Below are positions 8,081-17,832 of a stretch of 36,904 nt of DNA, piece by piece. Each line of letters opens with the position of its first letter. Within the stretch, counting starts at the first letter, position 1. The stretch comes from Candidatus Acidiferrum typicum (GTDB lineage: Bacteria; Acidobacteriota; Terriglobia; Acidiferrales; UBA7541), in the NCBI GenBank assembly GCA_025463055.1, contig JAOAPV010000076.1, positions 1 to 36,904 of the forward strand, written 5' to 3'. Below the pieces are notes generated by a model. The model was not told where the DNA came from. It worked only from the letters and a program-made list of their open reading frames with translations, and made no database searches. A program made the translations under genes and the position numbers.

Positions 8081-11000
8081 GCCGCATTGACTCTCCTACG
8101 TTGCTCGACGGAGTCGCCATTATTGGAATGGCGGGCCGATTCCCCGGTGCTAGAACTGTTGCCGAGTTCTGGCGTAACCAGCTTGAGGGCGTAGAGGCGA
8201 TCTCGCATTTCACAGTAGAAGAACTGGAGGTCCCCGGAGGACGCGAGCTTTCCGAACGGCCCACCTACGTTCGCGCGCGATCCATATTGGACGACGTGGA
8301 CCTGTTCGACGCTGAGTTTTTCGGAATCTACCCCCGTGAAGCAGAGCTGATGGATCCACAGCATCGCTTATTTCTCGAGTGCTGCTGGGAAGCGCTCGAG
8401 GACGCAGCCTACGATCCGTTCACGTACCCCGGTTCCATCGGAGTCCACGCGGGTTGCAGCATGCCCAGCTACTTCTTGTCTCGACTGTGCGCCAGCGACG
8501 ATTTCATTCAGAAATTCACGGGCGGCTATCAAGTTGGGAATTATCTGGAAATGCTGGGCAACAGCCTGGATTTTCTTTCCACGCGCGTCTCCTACAAATT
8601 GAATCTGCGTGGTCCGAGCTTCACGCTACAGGCCGGATGCTCCACGTCGCTGGTCGCCGTCTGCCAGGCGTTTCAGTCCCTCATGACGTATCAGAGCGAC
8701 ATGGCTCTCGCCGGTGGCTCCTCAATCACCCTGCCGCAAAAGCGTGGCACTGAATATCAGGAAGGCGGAATGACCTCGCCCGACGGGCATTGCCGAGCCT
8801 TCGACGCGAGTGCGAGCGGGACGGTTTTTGGTAGCGGCGTAGGCGTTGTTTTGCTGAAGAGAATCGAAGACGCGCTTCGCGATGGCGACCAAATATATGC
8901 CGTGATTCGCGGCTGCGCGCTCAATAACGACGGCTCCTCGAAGGTCGGCTTCACCGCGCCGAGCGTTGAGGGACAATCGCGGGTCATCACAATGGCGCTG
9001 GAAGGGGCAGGCGTGAGCCCCGAGAGTATCGGCTATATCGAAGCGCACGGTACGGGCACTCCTCTCGGTGATCCAATCGAATTGGCGGCACTCACACAAG
9101 CTTTCCGCGCGAATACAGCAGAGAGGCAGTTCTGCGCGATTGGTACCGCCAAAACAAACGTCGGTCACCTCGATGTCGCGGCAGGTGTCACCGGGCTGAT
9201 CAATGCAACCAATATTCTGCGCCATGGGATTTTGCCGCCCACGCTCCATTTTCAACGGCCAAATCCAAAGTTCGACCTTGGAAATAGTCCGTTTTACGTC
9301 AACGCCAAACGCACGGAATGGAAACCTCAAGAATATCCCAGGCGAGCTGGAGTGAGCGCTTTCGGTGTCGGTGGCACAAATGCCCATGTCATTCTTGAAG
9401 AGGCACCCGCGCAAACTTCGGAAGACTCGGACCGTCCCACACAATTGCTAGTGTTGTCCGCCCGGTCAGAGCAAGCGCTCGAGAATGCGACGGACAATCT
9501 CGCTGAGCACTTGATAGCCAATCGGGCCCTGAGCCTTGCCGATCTCGCTTGGACGTTACAAGTCGGTCGTCGCAAGTTCCCTCACCGCCGTTGGGCCGCT
9601 GTCTCCAGCGTGTCCGACGCGATCGAGGTACTCTCGCAACGGGATCGCAAACGTTTGCAGACCCGCAGAAATGCTAACGACGGCGACACCGTCTATTTTC
9701 TGTTCCCCGGGCAGGGCTCTCAACACTCCAATATGGGCAGGCAGATTTATGAGTCAGAGCCTGTCTTTCGGCAGTCGGTCGATCATTGCTGCGAAATCCT
9801 CCGCTCGCATATCGGCGAGGACCTTCTGCCGCTCTTGTATCCGTCTCCGGACGCATCCGACTCCGAAAAACTTCGCCTTACAGACACCGCTTTGGCGCAG
9901 CCAGCTATTTTCACAATCGAATACGCGCTCGCACAGCTCTGGATGAGTTGGGGAATTCAGCCGCAAGGAATGCTGGGCCATAGCGTGGGCGAATTCGTAG
10001 CCGCGTGCCTCGCGGGCGTTTTTTCTCTGGAAGATGCTCTCGCACTGATCGCTGCCCGCGGGCACATGATGCAAAAACTCGCCCCAGGTGGAATGCTGTC
10101 CGTCCGTCTGCCTGAGTCAGAGATTCGCGCGCGCCTCAACGGCCACCTTGCGATCGCGGCAGTCAATGCTCCTTCACTCTGTGTCGTCGCGGGGCCCTTT
10201 GATGCCTTGGATTCATTAGAGACCGAGCTGAAAAACGAAGGCGTCCCGACGCGGCGGCTCGTCACTTCCCATGCTTTCCACTCTTCGATGATGGATCCCA
10301 TCCTGGATCAGTTTTCATCGCGTGTAGCACAGACTCGTCTTTCCGCGCCCAAGCTGCCTTTCGTCTCATCCGTTTCCGGCACTTGGATTTCAGAAAATGA
10401 AGCGACTGGTCACACATACTGGGCGCGCCATCTCCGCGCTCCGGTGCAATTTTCCGCCGGAGTTCAGGAACTACTTAAAAGGAGTGAAGCAGTTCTGCTG
10501 GAGGTGGGTCCGGGCAATGTGCTGAGTACTCTAGCTAGACAAAACCTGCCGCGACAAAATGGCAACGCAGGCGGAGACGCGCAGAACTCTGTGACGATCG
10601 TCTCCTCATTGGGAGATGCGTCGTCCAGTGAGAGCAGTTCGCTCCACTTGCTCAACGCTGTTGGCTCGCTATGGGCGGCAGGATTGCAGCCCAAGTGGGA
10701 AGCACTTCACTCCGGAGAGCGCCGCCGCCGAGTCTCCCTGCCCACGTACCCCTTCGAGCGAAAAAGATTTTGGTTGGAAGCGCCTGCGGCCCAGAAGCCG
10801 ATGCTTTCCCCCGTAAATCCCGTTCCCGTGACAGAAACAGTACGCACCAATATGCCCTTTGAGGAGACTCAGAGCGTGACGCACAATTCGCAAAACCCAA
10901 CCCCCCATCCGCAACAAGCAGCCGATCGCGCCGCTATCATCTCGAGCATGGTGTCTGAAATATTTGCAGACCTCTCCGGCGTCCGCATTCAACCCTCAGA

Positions 11001-14000
11001 TGCTTCCTCCAGTTTTCTTGAGATGGGCTTTGACTCTCTGTTCCTCACGCAAGTGAGCCAGTCGTTGCACAGCAAATTCGGTCTAAAAGTCACTTTTCGG
11101 CAACTTTTAAGTGACCTGCCATCGATTAAATCGCTCACCGAATTTATAGATAGTCAGCTGCCCCCGGAAGTCCTCGCTCCGAAAGCTCCTGAGCGCCGTG
11201 AAGTCCAGCCGGAACCGGCAGGTAATTTCACTGCTGTTCCCGACACCCAATTGAGAGCCCAATCGTCGGCTCCCGCGAACGGCAACCTCAGCACGACCGA
11301 GACTCCCGTCGAGCGCCTGATGCGCGAGCAGTTGCAAACGATGAACCAGCTTTTCGCGAAGCAGCTTGACGTTCTCCGCGGCCTCTCCCCGGAAACTGCT
11401 GCCGCGAAGACGCAAAATGAATTGCCGCAAGCTACCCCTACATCAGTCGGGCAGGTAGCTGCCGCACCTGCACCACCAGCACCGGCAGCCCAAGAATCGC
11501 GCGAGTTCAAACCCTTCGGACCCTACAAGCCGCCCCAGAAAGGAACCTCAGCGCAACTCACCGATGTTCAGCAGAAACACATCCGAGAACTAATCGCGCG
11601 CTGCACAAAGCGCACCGCTAAATCCAAGAGCATGACGCAGCAATACCGCCGTCGGCTTGCTGACCCGCGTGTCGTTTCCGGCTTTCGCGCCCAGTGGAAG
11701 GAAATGGTCTATCCCATTCTCACCGTGCGTTCGAAAGGCTCACGCATCTGGGATGTGGACGGTAATGAATACATCGACATTCTGAACGGCTTCGGCCCCA
11801 TCATGCTCGGCCACCGCCCCGATTTTGTCGAGCGCGCCATTGAACAACAGCTCCACGAGGGATTCGAGATTGGACCTCAGACACCCCTCGCCGGTGAAGT
11901 TGCCGAAATGTTTTGTGAAATGACAGGCAATGAGCGCATGACCTTCTGCAACACCGGCTCCGAAGCAGTCATCGCCGCTCTCCGCGTTGCTCGCACGGTC
12001 ACAGGCCGCAGCAAAGTGGTCCTCTTCGCTGGTTCTTATCATGGGATGTTCGATGAAGTCCTGGTGAGGGGTGTAAAGGGTTCCGACACACCGCGCTCTT
12101 TGCCGATTGCTCCCGGCATTCCGCGGGAGAGCGTCGGCAACATGGTCGTTCTGGACTATGGCACATCCGAATCGCTCGAGTGGATTCGCTCCCATGCGAG
12201 TGAACTCGCCGCCGTCCTCGTCGAGCCGGTCCAGAGCCGCCATCCGAACCTTCAGCCTCGCGAATTCCTGCGTGGCATCCGCAAAATCACGCAGGACTCC
12301 GGCGCCGCATTAATCTTCGATGAAGTCGTCACCGGCTTCCGCGTTCATCCCGGCGGCTGCCAAGCGCTGTTCGATATCCGCGCGGATCTCGCTACCTACG
12401 GAAAAGTTCTCGCGGGAGGCATGCCCATCGGCGTCCTCGCAGGCAAATCGCAGTTCATGGATGCATTGGACGGCGGCACATGGCAGTTCGGCGACGACTC
12501 GTATCCATCTGTCGGGGTAACGTTCTTTGCGGGCACGTTCCACCGTCACCCACTCACTCTCTCAGCTGTGAAAGCGGTGCTCGAGCATTTTCGCCAGCAT
12601 GGCCCACAACTGCAGCTACAGCTCAGTGCAAAAACCGCCTCACTGGTCAGTGCATTGAACGCACTTTTTGAAAAAGGCGGCGTTCCCTCTCGCATTGAAA
12701 ACTTCGCCAGCATCTTTTGTTTCAGTTTTCCCACGGATTTCCCGTTGGGAAGCCTGCTCCACTATCACCTTCGCGCTAAGGGTATCTATGTCCTCGAGGG
12801 TTTCCCGTGCTTCCTTACCACCGCGCACTCGGATGCCGACATCGCCGCGATTATCCGCGCATTTGACGAATCGATCGCGGAAATGCAAGCGGGCGGAATT
12901 CTGCAAGGCCGCTCAGAGCTGACCGCCCAGAAAATCGAAAACCGCTCGAGTACCGCTCCGGCTATCTCACAACCCGTCCCGGAGTCGGCGCCCAGCATTG
13001 AAGTCCCGATGACAGAAGCGCAAATGGAGATCTGGCTCTCGGCGCAACTTAGTGATGATGCCTCGTGCGCCTTCAATGAGTCTTTCACTCTGCTTATGCG
13101 GGGACAACTTGATACTCAGGCCCTGCGTGAATCCCTGCAAGATTTGGTGAACCGCCATGAAGCCCTGCGCGCGAGAGTTATTCCGGAGCGCAATTCACTT
13201 CACATTTCCTCGGGGCGCCAACTCTCGCTGACTTTCGAAGACTTATCGTCCGCCTCGGCATCGGAACGAACCGCCGCGCTGGAAAATGCCAAGCAACAGG
13301 AAGCTTCCACACCGTTCGACCTCATCAATGGGCCGGTACTTCGTCTGCGCCTGTTCCGCCTCGAAGCTCAACTGCATGCTCTCGTTGTCACCAGCCATCA
13401 CGTCGTATGCGACGGCTGGTCGACAAATGTTCTTCTCGACGAACTCAGCGCGCTCTACGCCGCGCGCCGCGCAGCGACGAATCCCGCGCTTCCGCCTGCG
13501 TTGCAGTTAAGCGAATACGCCCGCCAACAGTCTGAAAGCGCCCTTGACGAAGAAGTCGCCGCCTATTGGCGCAAGCGATTTGAGCAACTCCCTCCTGTCC
13601 TCGAACTGCCCACCGATCGTCCGCGCCCAGCCGTAAAATCCTTCAAAGGCGCAACCTACCGCGCCCGAATCGATGCCGCCATTTACAAGCAGGTCAGGCA
13701 AGCCGGGGCCAAGCAGGGCTGCACTTTATTCGCGACGCTGCTAACCGGTTTCGCATCACTGCTGCATCGGCTGACCGCACAGAACGACATCGTCATCGGC
13801 ATTCCCACCGCAGGGCAATCACTCCTGGACAATGGCAGTCTCGTCGGCCACTGCGTGAATTTCCTGCCGATTCGCGTCCAACTGATTGATGGCCTATCAG
13901 CCGCCGAACTGTTCCAGCAGGTAAAGCGCACCGTTCTTGACGCCTACGATCATCAGTCCTACACCTACGGCACTCTGGTACGCAATTTGAAGCTTCGCCG

Positions 14001-16188
14001 CGACCCGAGCCGCTTGCCCCTTATCGAGGTGCAATTCAATCTCGAAAAGGTCGGCACAAATCTGAATTTCCCCGGTTTACAAGTCGAAGTCGACCCCAAC
14101 CCCAAGTCCGCGGTGAACTTCGATCTGTTCGTTAACATCGTCGAATCCGACCAGGGTCTTTTGATTGACTGCGATTACAATTCCGATCTCTTTGACCGCG
14201 ACACGATCGCTCGCTGGCTTACGCACTTCGAAACCCTGCTGAAGGGTCTGGCTGCAGATGGCAGCCAGGAAATCGATCGCTTGCCAATTCTCAGCGAGGC
14301 TGAGCTTCGCAACATTCTTCAGGACTGGAATGCCACGAAAGGCGAATACCCGCGTGACAAATGCGTCCACGAGCTAATTGAGGAACAAGCCGCCCGCAAT
14401 CCAAACGCCGTCGCTGTTTCATCCGAAGGAAATAGCCTCACTTACTCGGAACTCGACAAACGCGCCAATCAACTTGCCAGGCACTTGATTAAAATCGGCG
14501 TTACCCCAGGCTCCCTCGTTGGCATCGCGCTTGATCGCTCCTTGGACCTGCTCGTCGGCTTGCTCGGTATTTGGAAAGCTGGCGCCGCCTATTTGCCTCT
14601 CGATGCTGCGTATCCGCGCGATCGCATCGCTTTCATCATGGAAGAGACTTCCCTGGCCACTCTGGTCACCCATTCGAAACTTGTTCCGAATCTTCCGCTC
14701 TTCGACACACGGCCCATCTGCCTCGATCGCGACTGGGTCCTCATTGAGCGCGAGCGGGAGACATGCCCAGCCATTAACCTTGATCCCTCATCCGTCGCCT
14801 ACACGATCTATACATCTGGATCGACGGGAAAGCCGAAGGGCGTTGAAGTTACCCATCGCAATGTCGCTAACCTACTTTGGTCCATGCGTGAGACTCCCGG
14901 CCTTCACGACCGTGACCGCCTCGTGGCCGTGACGACCTTATCTTTTGATATCGCGGCTCTAGAGCTTTTTCTTCCGCTCATTTCCGGTGCGCACCTGATT
15001 CTCGCCAGCCGCGAGACCGCGCAGGACCCGCGCCTGTTAATCGAGTTGTTGGACGAATCGAAAGCCACCGCCATGCAAGCCACCCCCGCTACCTGGCGCT
15101 TGCTGCTCGAGGTGGGCTGGACAGGCCTACCAGGTCTGAAGATGCTCTGCGGCGGTGAAGCTTTGCCGCGACAGCTCGCGAACGAACTATTGCAGCGCGG
15201 CGAACTTTGGAACATGTACGGCCCGACGGAAACAACCATTTGGTCCGCGACCTCCCGCGTCGAAGCGGGCGAAGGTCCCGTGACCATCGGCCCTCCCATA
15301 CACAACACAAACTTCTACGTCCTCGACACTAAGCTGCAACCGGTGCCAATCGGCATACCCGGCGAACTCCACATCGGCGGCGATGGCGTAGCCAAGGGCT
15401 ACTTCAGAAACGCGCCATTAACTTCAGAGCGTTTCATCGCCGATACGTTCAGCAAGAAAGCTGGCGACCGGCTGTATAAGACTGGCGATTTGGTACGCTA
15501 TCGCCCCGATGGAAGACTTGAATTTCTGGGACGGCTGGACAACCAGGTCAAAGTCCGCGGCTTCCGCATTGAGCTCGGCGAAATCGAGTCGGTACTCGCC
15601 CGCAATCCCAATATCCGTGAATGCGTCGTCGCCGCGCAAGAAGACGACCCTGGCAGTAATCGCCTCGTCGCCTATTGCGTCCCGCAGGAATCGCAAAAGT
15701 GCTCGTCCGAAGATCTGCGAAACTGGGTCGCAGCTTCGCTTCCGGAGTACATGATTCCATCCATATTCGTCTTTATGCCCGCCTTGCCTCATACGCCGAA
15801 CGGGAAAGTAGATCGCAAAGCGCTTGTCCGCTTGGATGCGTTGAATCTTCCGGAGCAGAACCTCTTCATAGCTCCTCGCAATCCTGCGGAAGCAAAGCTC
15901 GCCAGCGTCTGCGCTGAGGTCCTGCATCTGGACCGCGTGAGCGTGCACGACAGCCTATTTGATCTTGGCTCGGACTCCATTCACCTCTTTCAGATCATCG
16001 CTCGCGCAGCACAAGTCGGCATCACACTTGCTCCCCAGCAAATCCTTCGACTGCGAACGGTTGCAGCACTCGCCGCCGAATCTGGCGCCAACGCGTCTGA
16101 GAACGGTGGGCCCAAGCGTAAGCTCGAAAGAATCGCGCGGGTATCGCGCGAACAGTACCAGCTCGATGCCGCACCTCAGGCCACCTGA
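8077..16188 (+). CDS. Hybrid PKS-NRPS megasynthase, KS-AT-ACP-aminotransferase-C-A-T
   Basis: A 2703-residue multienzyme. Domains in order: ketosynthase about 12-440 (C188 in AGCSTSL, H324 in EAHGTG, H364 in KTNVGH). Acyltransferase about 540-850 (S636 in GHSVGE; HAFH at 732-735 indicates malonyl-CoA). ACP about 950-1025 (S987). A Pro/Ala-rich linker follows. Class III PLP aminotransferase about 1165-1630 (predicted PLP lysine K1443 in YGKVLAGG). Condensation about 1643-2080 (HHVVCDG, H1775 catalytic). Adenylation about 2090-2560 (YTSGSTGKPKG; code read as D-I-L-Q-C-G-M-I-W-K, glycine-like). Carrier about 2595-2665 (S2634). The KS-AT-ACP-AMT-C-A-T order recalls MycA/ItuA and McyE, which build beta-amino acids. 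There is no KR, DH, ER, epimerase or thioesterase. The GTG start at 8077 overlaps the previous stop. Confidence 0.95.
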   Translation: MSRIDSPTLLDGVAIIGMAGRFPGARTVAEFWRNQLEGVEAISHFTVEELEVPGGRELSERPTYVRARSILDDVDLFDAEFFGIYPREAELMDPQHRLFLECCWEALEDAAYDPFTYPGSIGVHAGCSMPSYFLSRLCASDDFIQKFTGGYQVGNYLEMLGNSLDFLSTRVSYKLNLRGPSFTLQAGCSTSLVAVCQAFQSLMTYQSDMALAGGSSITLPQKRGTEYQEGGMTSPDGHCRAFDASASGTVFGSGVGVVLLKRIEDALRDGDQIYAVIRGCALNNDGSSKVGFTAPSVEGQSRVITMALEGAGVSPESIGYIEAHGTGTPLGDPIELAALTQAFRANTAERQFCAIGTAKTNVGHLDVAAGVTGLINATNILRHGILPPTLHFQRPNPKFDLGNSPFYVNAKRTEWKPQEYPRRAGVSAFGVGGTNAHVILEEAPAQTSEDSDRPTQLLVLSARSEQALENATDNLAEHLIANRALSLADLAWTLQVGRRKFPHRRWAAVSSVSDAIEVLSQRDRKRLQTRRNANDGDTVYFLFPGQGSQHSNMGRQIYESEPVFRQSVDHCCEILRSHIGEDLLPLLYPSPDASDSEKLRLTDTALAQPAIFTIEYALAQLWMSWGIQPQGMLGHSVGEFVAACLAGVFSLEDALALIAARGHMMQKLAPGGMLSVRLPESEIRARLNGHLAIAAVNAPSLCVVAGPFDALDSLETELKNEGVPTRRLVTSHAFHSSMMDPILDQFSSRVAQTRLSAPKLPFVSSVSGTWISENEATGHTYWARHLRAPVQFSAGVQELLKRSEAVLLEVGPGNVLSTLARQNLPRQNGNAGGDAQNSVTIVSSLGDASSSESSSLHLLNAVGSLWAAGLQPKWEALHSGERRRRVSLPTYPFERKRFWLEAPAAQKPMLSPVNPVPVTETVRTNMPFEETQSVTHNSQNPTPHPQQAADRAAIISSMVSEIFADLSGVRIQPSDASSSFLEMGFDSLFLTQVSQSLHSKFGLKVTFRQLLSDLPSIKSLTEFIDSQLPPEVLAPKAPERREVQPEPAGNFTAVPDTQLRAQSSAPANGNLSTTETPVERLMREQLQTMNQLFAKQLDVLRGLSPETAAAKTQNELPQATPTSVGQVAAAPAPPAPAAQESREFKPFGPYKPPQKGTSAQLTDVQQKHIRELIARCTKRTAKSKSMTQQYRRRLADPRVVSGFRAQWKEMVYPILTVRSKGSRIWDVDGNEYIDILNGFGPIMLGHRPDFVERAIEQQLHEGFEIGPQTPLAGEVAEMFCEMTGNERMTFCNTGSEAVIAALRVARTVTGRSKVVLFAGSYHGMFDEVLVRGVKGSDTPRSLPIAPGIPRESVGNMVVLDYGTSESLEWIRSHASELAAVLVEPVQSRHPNLQPREFLRGIRKITQDSGAALIFDEVVTGFRVHPGGCQALFDIRADLATYGKVLAGGMPIGVLAGKSQFMDALDGGTWQFGDDSYPSVGVTFFAGTFHRHPLTLSAVKAVLEHFRQHGPQLQLQLSAKTASLVSALNALFEKGGVPSRIENFASIFCFSFPTDFPLGSLLHYHLRAKGIYVLEGFPCFLTTAHSDADIAAIIRAFDESIAEMQAGGILQGRSELTAQKIENRSSTAPAISQPVPESAPSIEVPMTEAQMEIWLSAQLSDDASCAFNESFTLLMRGQLDTQALRESLQDLVNRHEALRARVIPERNSLHISSGRQLSLTFEDLSSASASERTAALENAKQQEASTPFDLINGPVLRLRLFRLEAQLHALVVTSHHVVCDGWSTNVLLDELSALYAARRAATNPALPPALQLSEYARQQSESALDEEVAAYWRKRFEQLPPVLELPTDRPRPAVKSFKGATYRARIDAAIYKQVRQAGAKQGCTLFATLLTGFASLLHRLTAQNDIVIGIPTAGQSLLDNGSLVGHCVNFLPIRVQLIDGLSAAELFQQVKRTVLDAYDHQSYTYGTLVRNLKLRRDPSRLPLIEVQFNLEKVGTNLNFPGLQVEVDPNPKSAVNFDLFVNIVESDQGLLIDCDYNSDLFDRDTIARWLTHFETLLKGLAADGSQEIDRLPILSEAELRNILQDWNATKGEYPRDKCVHELIEEQAARNPNAVAVSSEGNSLTYSELDKRANQLARHLIKIGVTPGSLVGIALDRSLDLLVGLLGIWKAGAAYLPLDAAYPRDRIAFIMEETSLATLVTHSKLVPNLPLFDTRPICLDRDWVLIERERETCPAINLDPSSVAYTIYTSGSTGKPKGVEVTHRNVANLLWSMRETPGLHDRDRLVAVTTLSFDIAALELFLPLISGAHLILASRETAQDPRLLIELLDESKATAMQATPATWRLLLEVGWTGLPGLKMLCGGEALPRQLANELLQRGELWNMYGPTETTIWSATSRVEAGEGPVTIGPPIHNTNFYVLDTKLQPVPIGIPGELHIGGDGVAKGYFRNAPLTSERFIADTFSKKAGDRLYKTGDLVRYRPDGRLEFLGRLDNQVKVRGFRIELGEIESVLARNPNIRECVVAAQEDDPGSNRLVAYCVPQESQKCSSEDLRNWVAASLPEYMIPSIFVFMPALPHTPNGKVDRKALVRLDALNLPEQNLFIAPRNPAEAKLASVCAEVLHLDRVSVHDSLFDLGSDSIHLFQIIARAAQVGITLAPQQILRLRTVAALAAESGANASENGGPKRKLERIARVSREQYQLDAAPQAT

Positions 16189-16189
16189 T

Positions 16190-17737
16190 ATGGACACTAG
16201 AGGCAAGATCCGCTCGACTGCGTTATCCGTCAAGCCAAGCACCGGCTCCTTGGGCGAACCTGTTTATCGTTTTCCAACCAACATCGCGCAGCAATCCTTT
16301 TGGTATCTCGACCGTCTTGAACCTGGTAATCCCTGCTGGAACATTGCCGTGCGATTTCGGATTGTCGGAGCTCTCGATATTTCCCTCATGCAGCGTTCCA
16401 TCAACGAAGTCGTGCGTCGGCATGAAATTCTTCGCACCAGCTTTGCCTTAATCGATGGCGCTCTCACCCAAATCGTTCACTCCGAAGCCACGATCGCCTT
16501 GCCTGTGGAGGACTTGAGCCATCTAGCCTCCGCCGATCGCGATGTAGAGGAAGAACGAGGTACGATCGCCGAAGCCGCTCGGCCATTTAATCTCAAGACG
16601 GGTCCCTTGGTAAGAGCTCGCCTCCTTAAACTCGCGGACCAAGAGCACATGCTTTTGATCACCATTCACCATATCGTCTCGGACGGCTGGTCCATCGGGC
16701 TCTTCAGTGATGAGGTCGGCGCTCACTACGAGGCGCTATCCTCCGGAAACCAAACAAGTGCACCGGACCTCCCACTTCAATATGCAGACTATGCAGTTTG
16801 GAAAAATGAGCAAAGCGAAAGTCCGGCAGCCGCACAGCACCGTTCCTACTGGCAAACGAAGTTAGCTAATCTGCCCGCTTGCGAAATACCACCCGACTAT
16901 CCCCGCCCACCCACAAAGACCCACTGCGCGTACATTCTTTCCGTCGTGCTGCCGGTTCCCCTCACCGATATGCTGACTGCTTTGTCCCGGAATCACGGCT
17001 GCACTCTCTATACTTTGTCTCTCGCCGCGTTAAAGATTCTCGTCGCCCACTACACCCATCAAAACGATATCTACGTCGGCACTCTTCTCGCCGGCCGCGA
17101 TCGGGTGGAACTCGAGCCTCTCATCGGCGTCTTCATCAACACCGTTATCTTACGCACCGATCTCTCGGGAGATCCTACGTTCGTTGACCTCCTTGCGCGC
17201 GTTCAACGCACCGTTGAAGACGGCATCGCGCACCAGGATCTCCATTTCCAGCAAGTGGTCGAAGCATTGCGGCTGAAGCGTGACCCGAATCGGCCTACTG
17301 TCTACAGCATCAATTTCATTTATCAACGCGATTTCGTTAAGCCCCTCCGGTTTGCCGGGCTGTCCATGACACCTGTGCCATCCAAGTCCCCGGGCGCAAT
17401 CTACGACCTGAACTTCTTTATGGTGCAGCGCTCCGACGGCTGGCGGCTATCCTGCGAATATGACTGCGACATGTACGAAGCTGCCAACGTAAATCGCATG
17501 ATTGGCCAGCTTCGTAATCTACTCGTACAAATCGCGGCAAACCCAAATCGAAAAATCTCAGAGTTCCAGTTCCCAGATGACGCCGGCGACCCCCTGCCCG
17601 CCTTCGTGCCTCGCGCCCACTCAGCAATGCAATCGGCGAAGATTGGGCTCCCCGTCATGGAAAATCGCGGCAATACCAGCGGTATGGTGGTTAAGAAGAT
17701 TCTTAGTCGCGTCTACACGCACTTGGGGAAAATATAA
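16190..17737 (+). CDS. Free-standing NRPS condensation domain protein
   Basis: A 515-residue protein made of one condensation domain (about 20-455). It opens with a typical C1 region (ALDISLMQRSINEVVRRHEILRT in two adjoining pieces) and carries HHIVSDG with H160/H161, D165 and G166 intact. A later YVGTLLAGRDRVELEPLIG matches the conserved IGTPVAGR-type motif. A 60-residue tail of no recognisable fold follows and no adenylation domain comes after. The ATG at 16190 is 1 nt after the megasynthase stop; the frame is open further upstream, but that part overlaps the previous gene. Being last in the line, it may join the carrier-bound chain to a free amine or close a ring, doing the job normally done by a thioesterase. 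An inactive remnant of a longer NRPS is the alternative. Confidence 0.88.
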   Translation: MDTRGKIRSTALSVKPSTGSLGEPVYRFPTNIAQQSFWYLDRLEPGNPCWNIAVRFRIVGALDISLMQRSINEVVRRHEILRTSFALIDGALTQIVHSEATIALPVEDLSHLASADRDVEEERGTIAEAARPFNLKTGPLVRARLLKLADQEHMLLITIHHIVSDGWSIGLFSDEVGAHYEALSSGNQTSAPDLPLQYADYAVWKNEQSESPAAAQHRSYWQTKLANLPACEIPPDYPRPPTKTHCAYILSVVLPVPLTDMLTALSRNHGCTLYTLSLAALKILVAHYTHQNDIYVGTLLAGRDRVELEPLIGVFINTVILRTDLSGDPTFVDLLARVQRTVEDGIAHQDLHFQQVVEALRLKRDPNRPTVYSINFIYQRDFVKPLRFAGLSMTPVPSKSPGAIYDLNFFMVQRSDGWRLSCEYDCDMYEAANVNRMIGQLRNLLVQIAANPNRKISEFQFPDDAGDPLPAFVPRAHSAMQSAKIGLPVMENRGNTSGMVVKKILSRVYTHLGKI

Positions 17738-17832
17738 GAACCTCGACAGCCATTCCCGATCTGCCGGAACGAGTCGCAAACGAATCGCCGCCCGCCATCG
17801 AACGAGCGGCCACGCCTCGAGCTTCCCTTCTC

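Noticed and set aside
15959-16189. Extension of the condensation-domain protein upstream of 16190
   Set aside because: The extra 77 residues overlap the carrier domain of the megasynthase in another frame and show no domain features; the ATG at 16190 fits the C-domain start.
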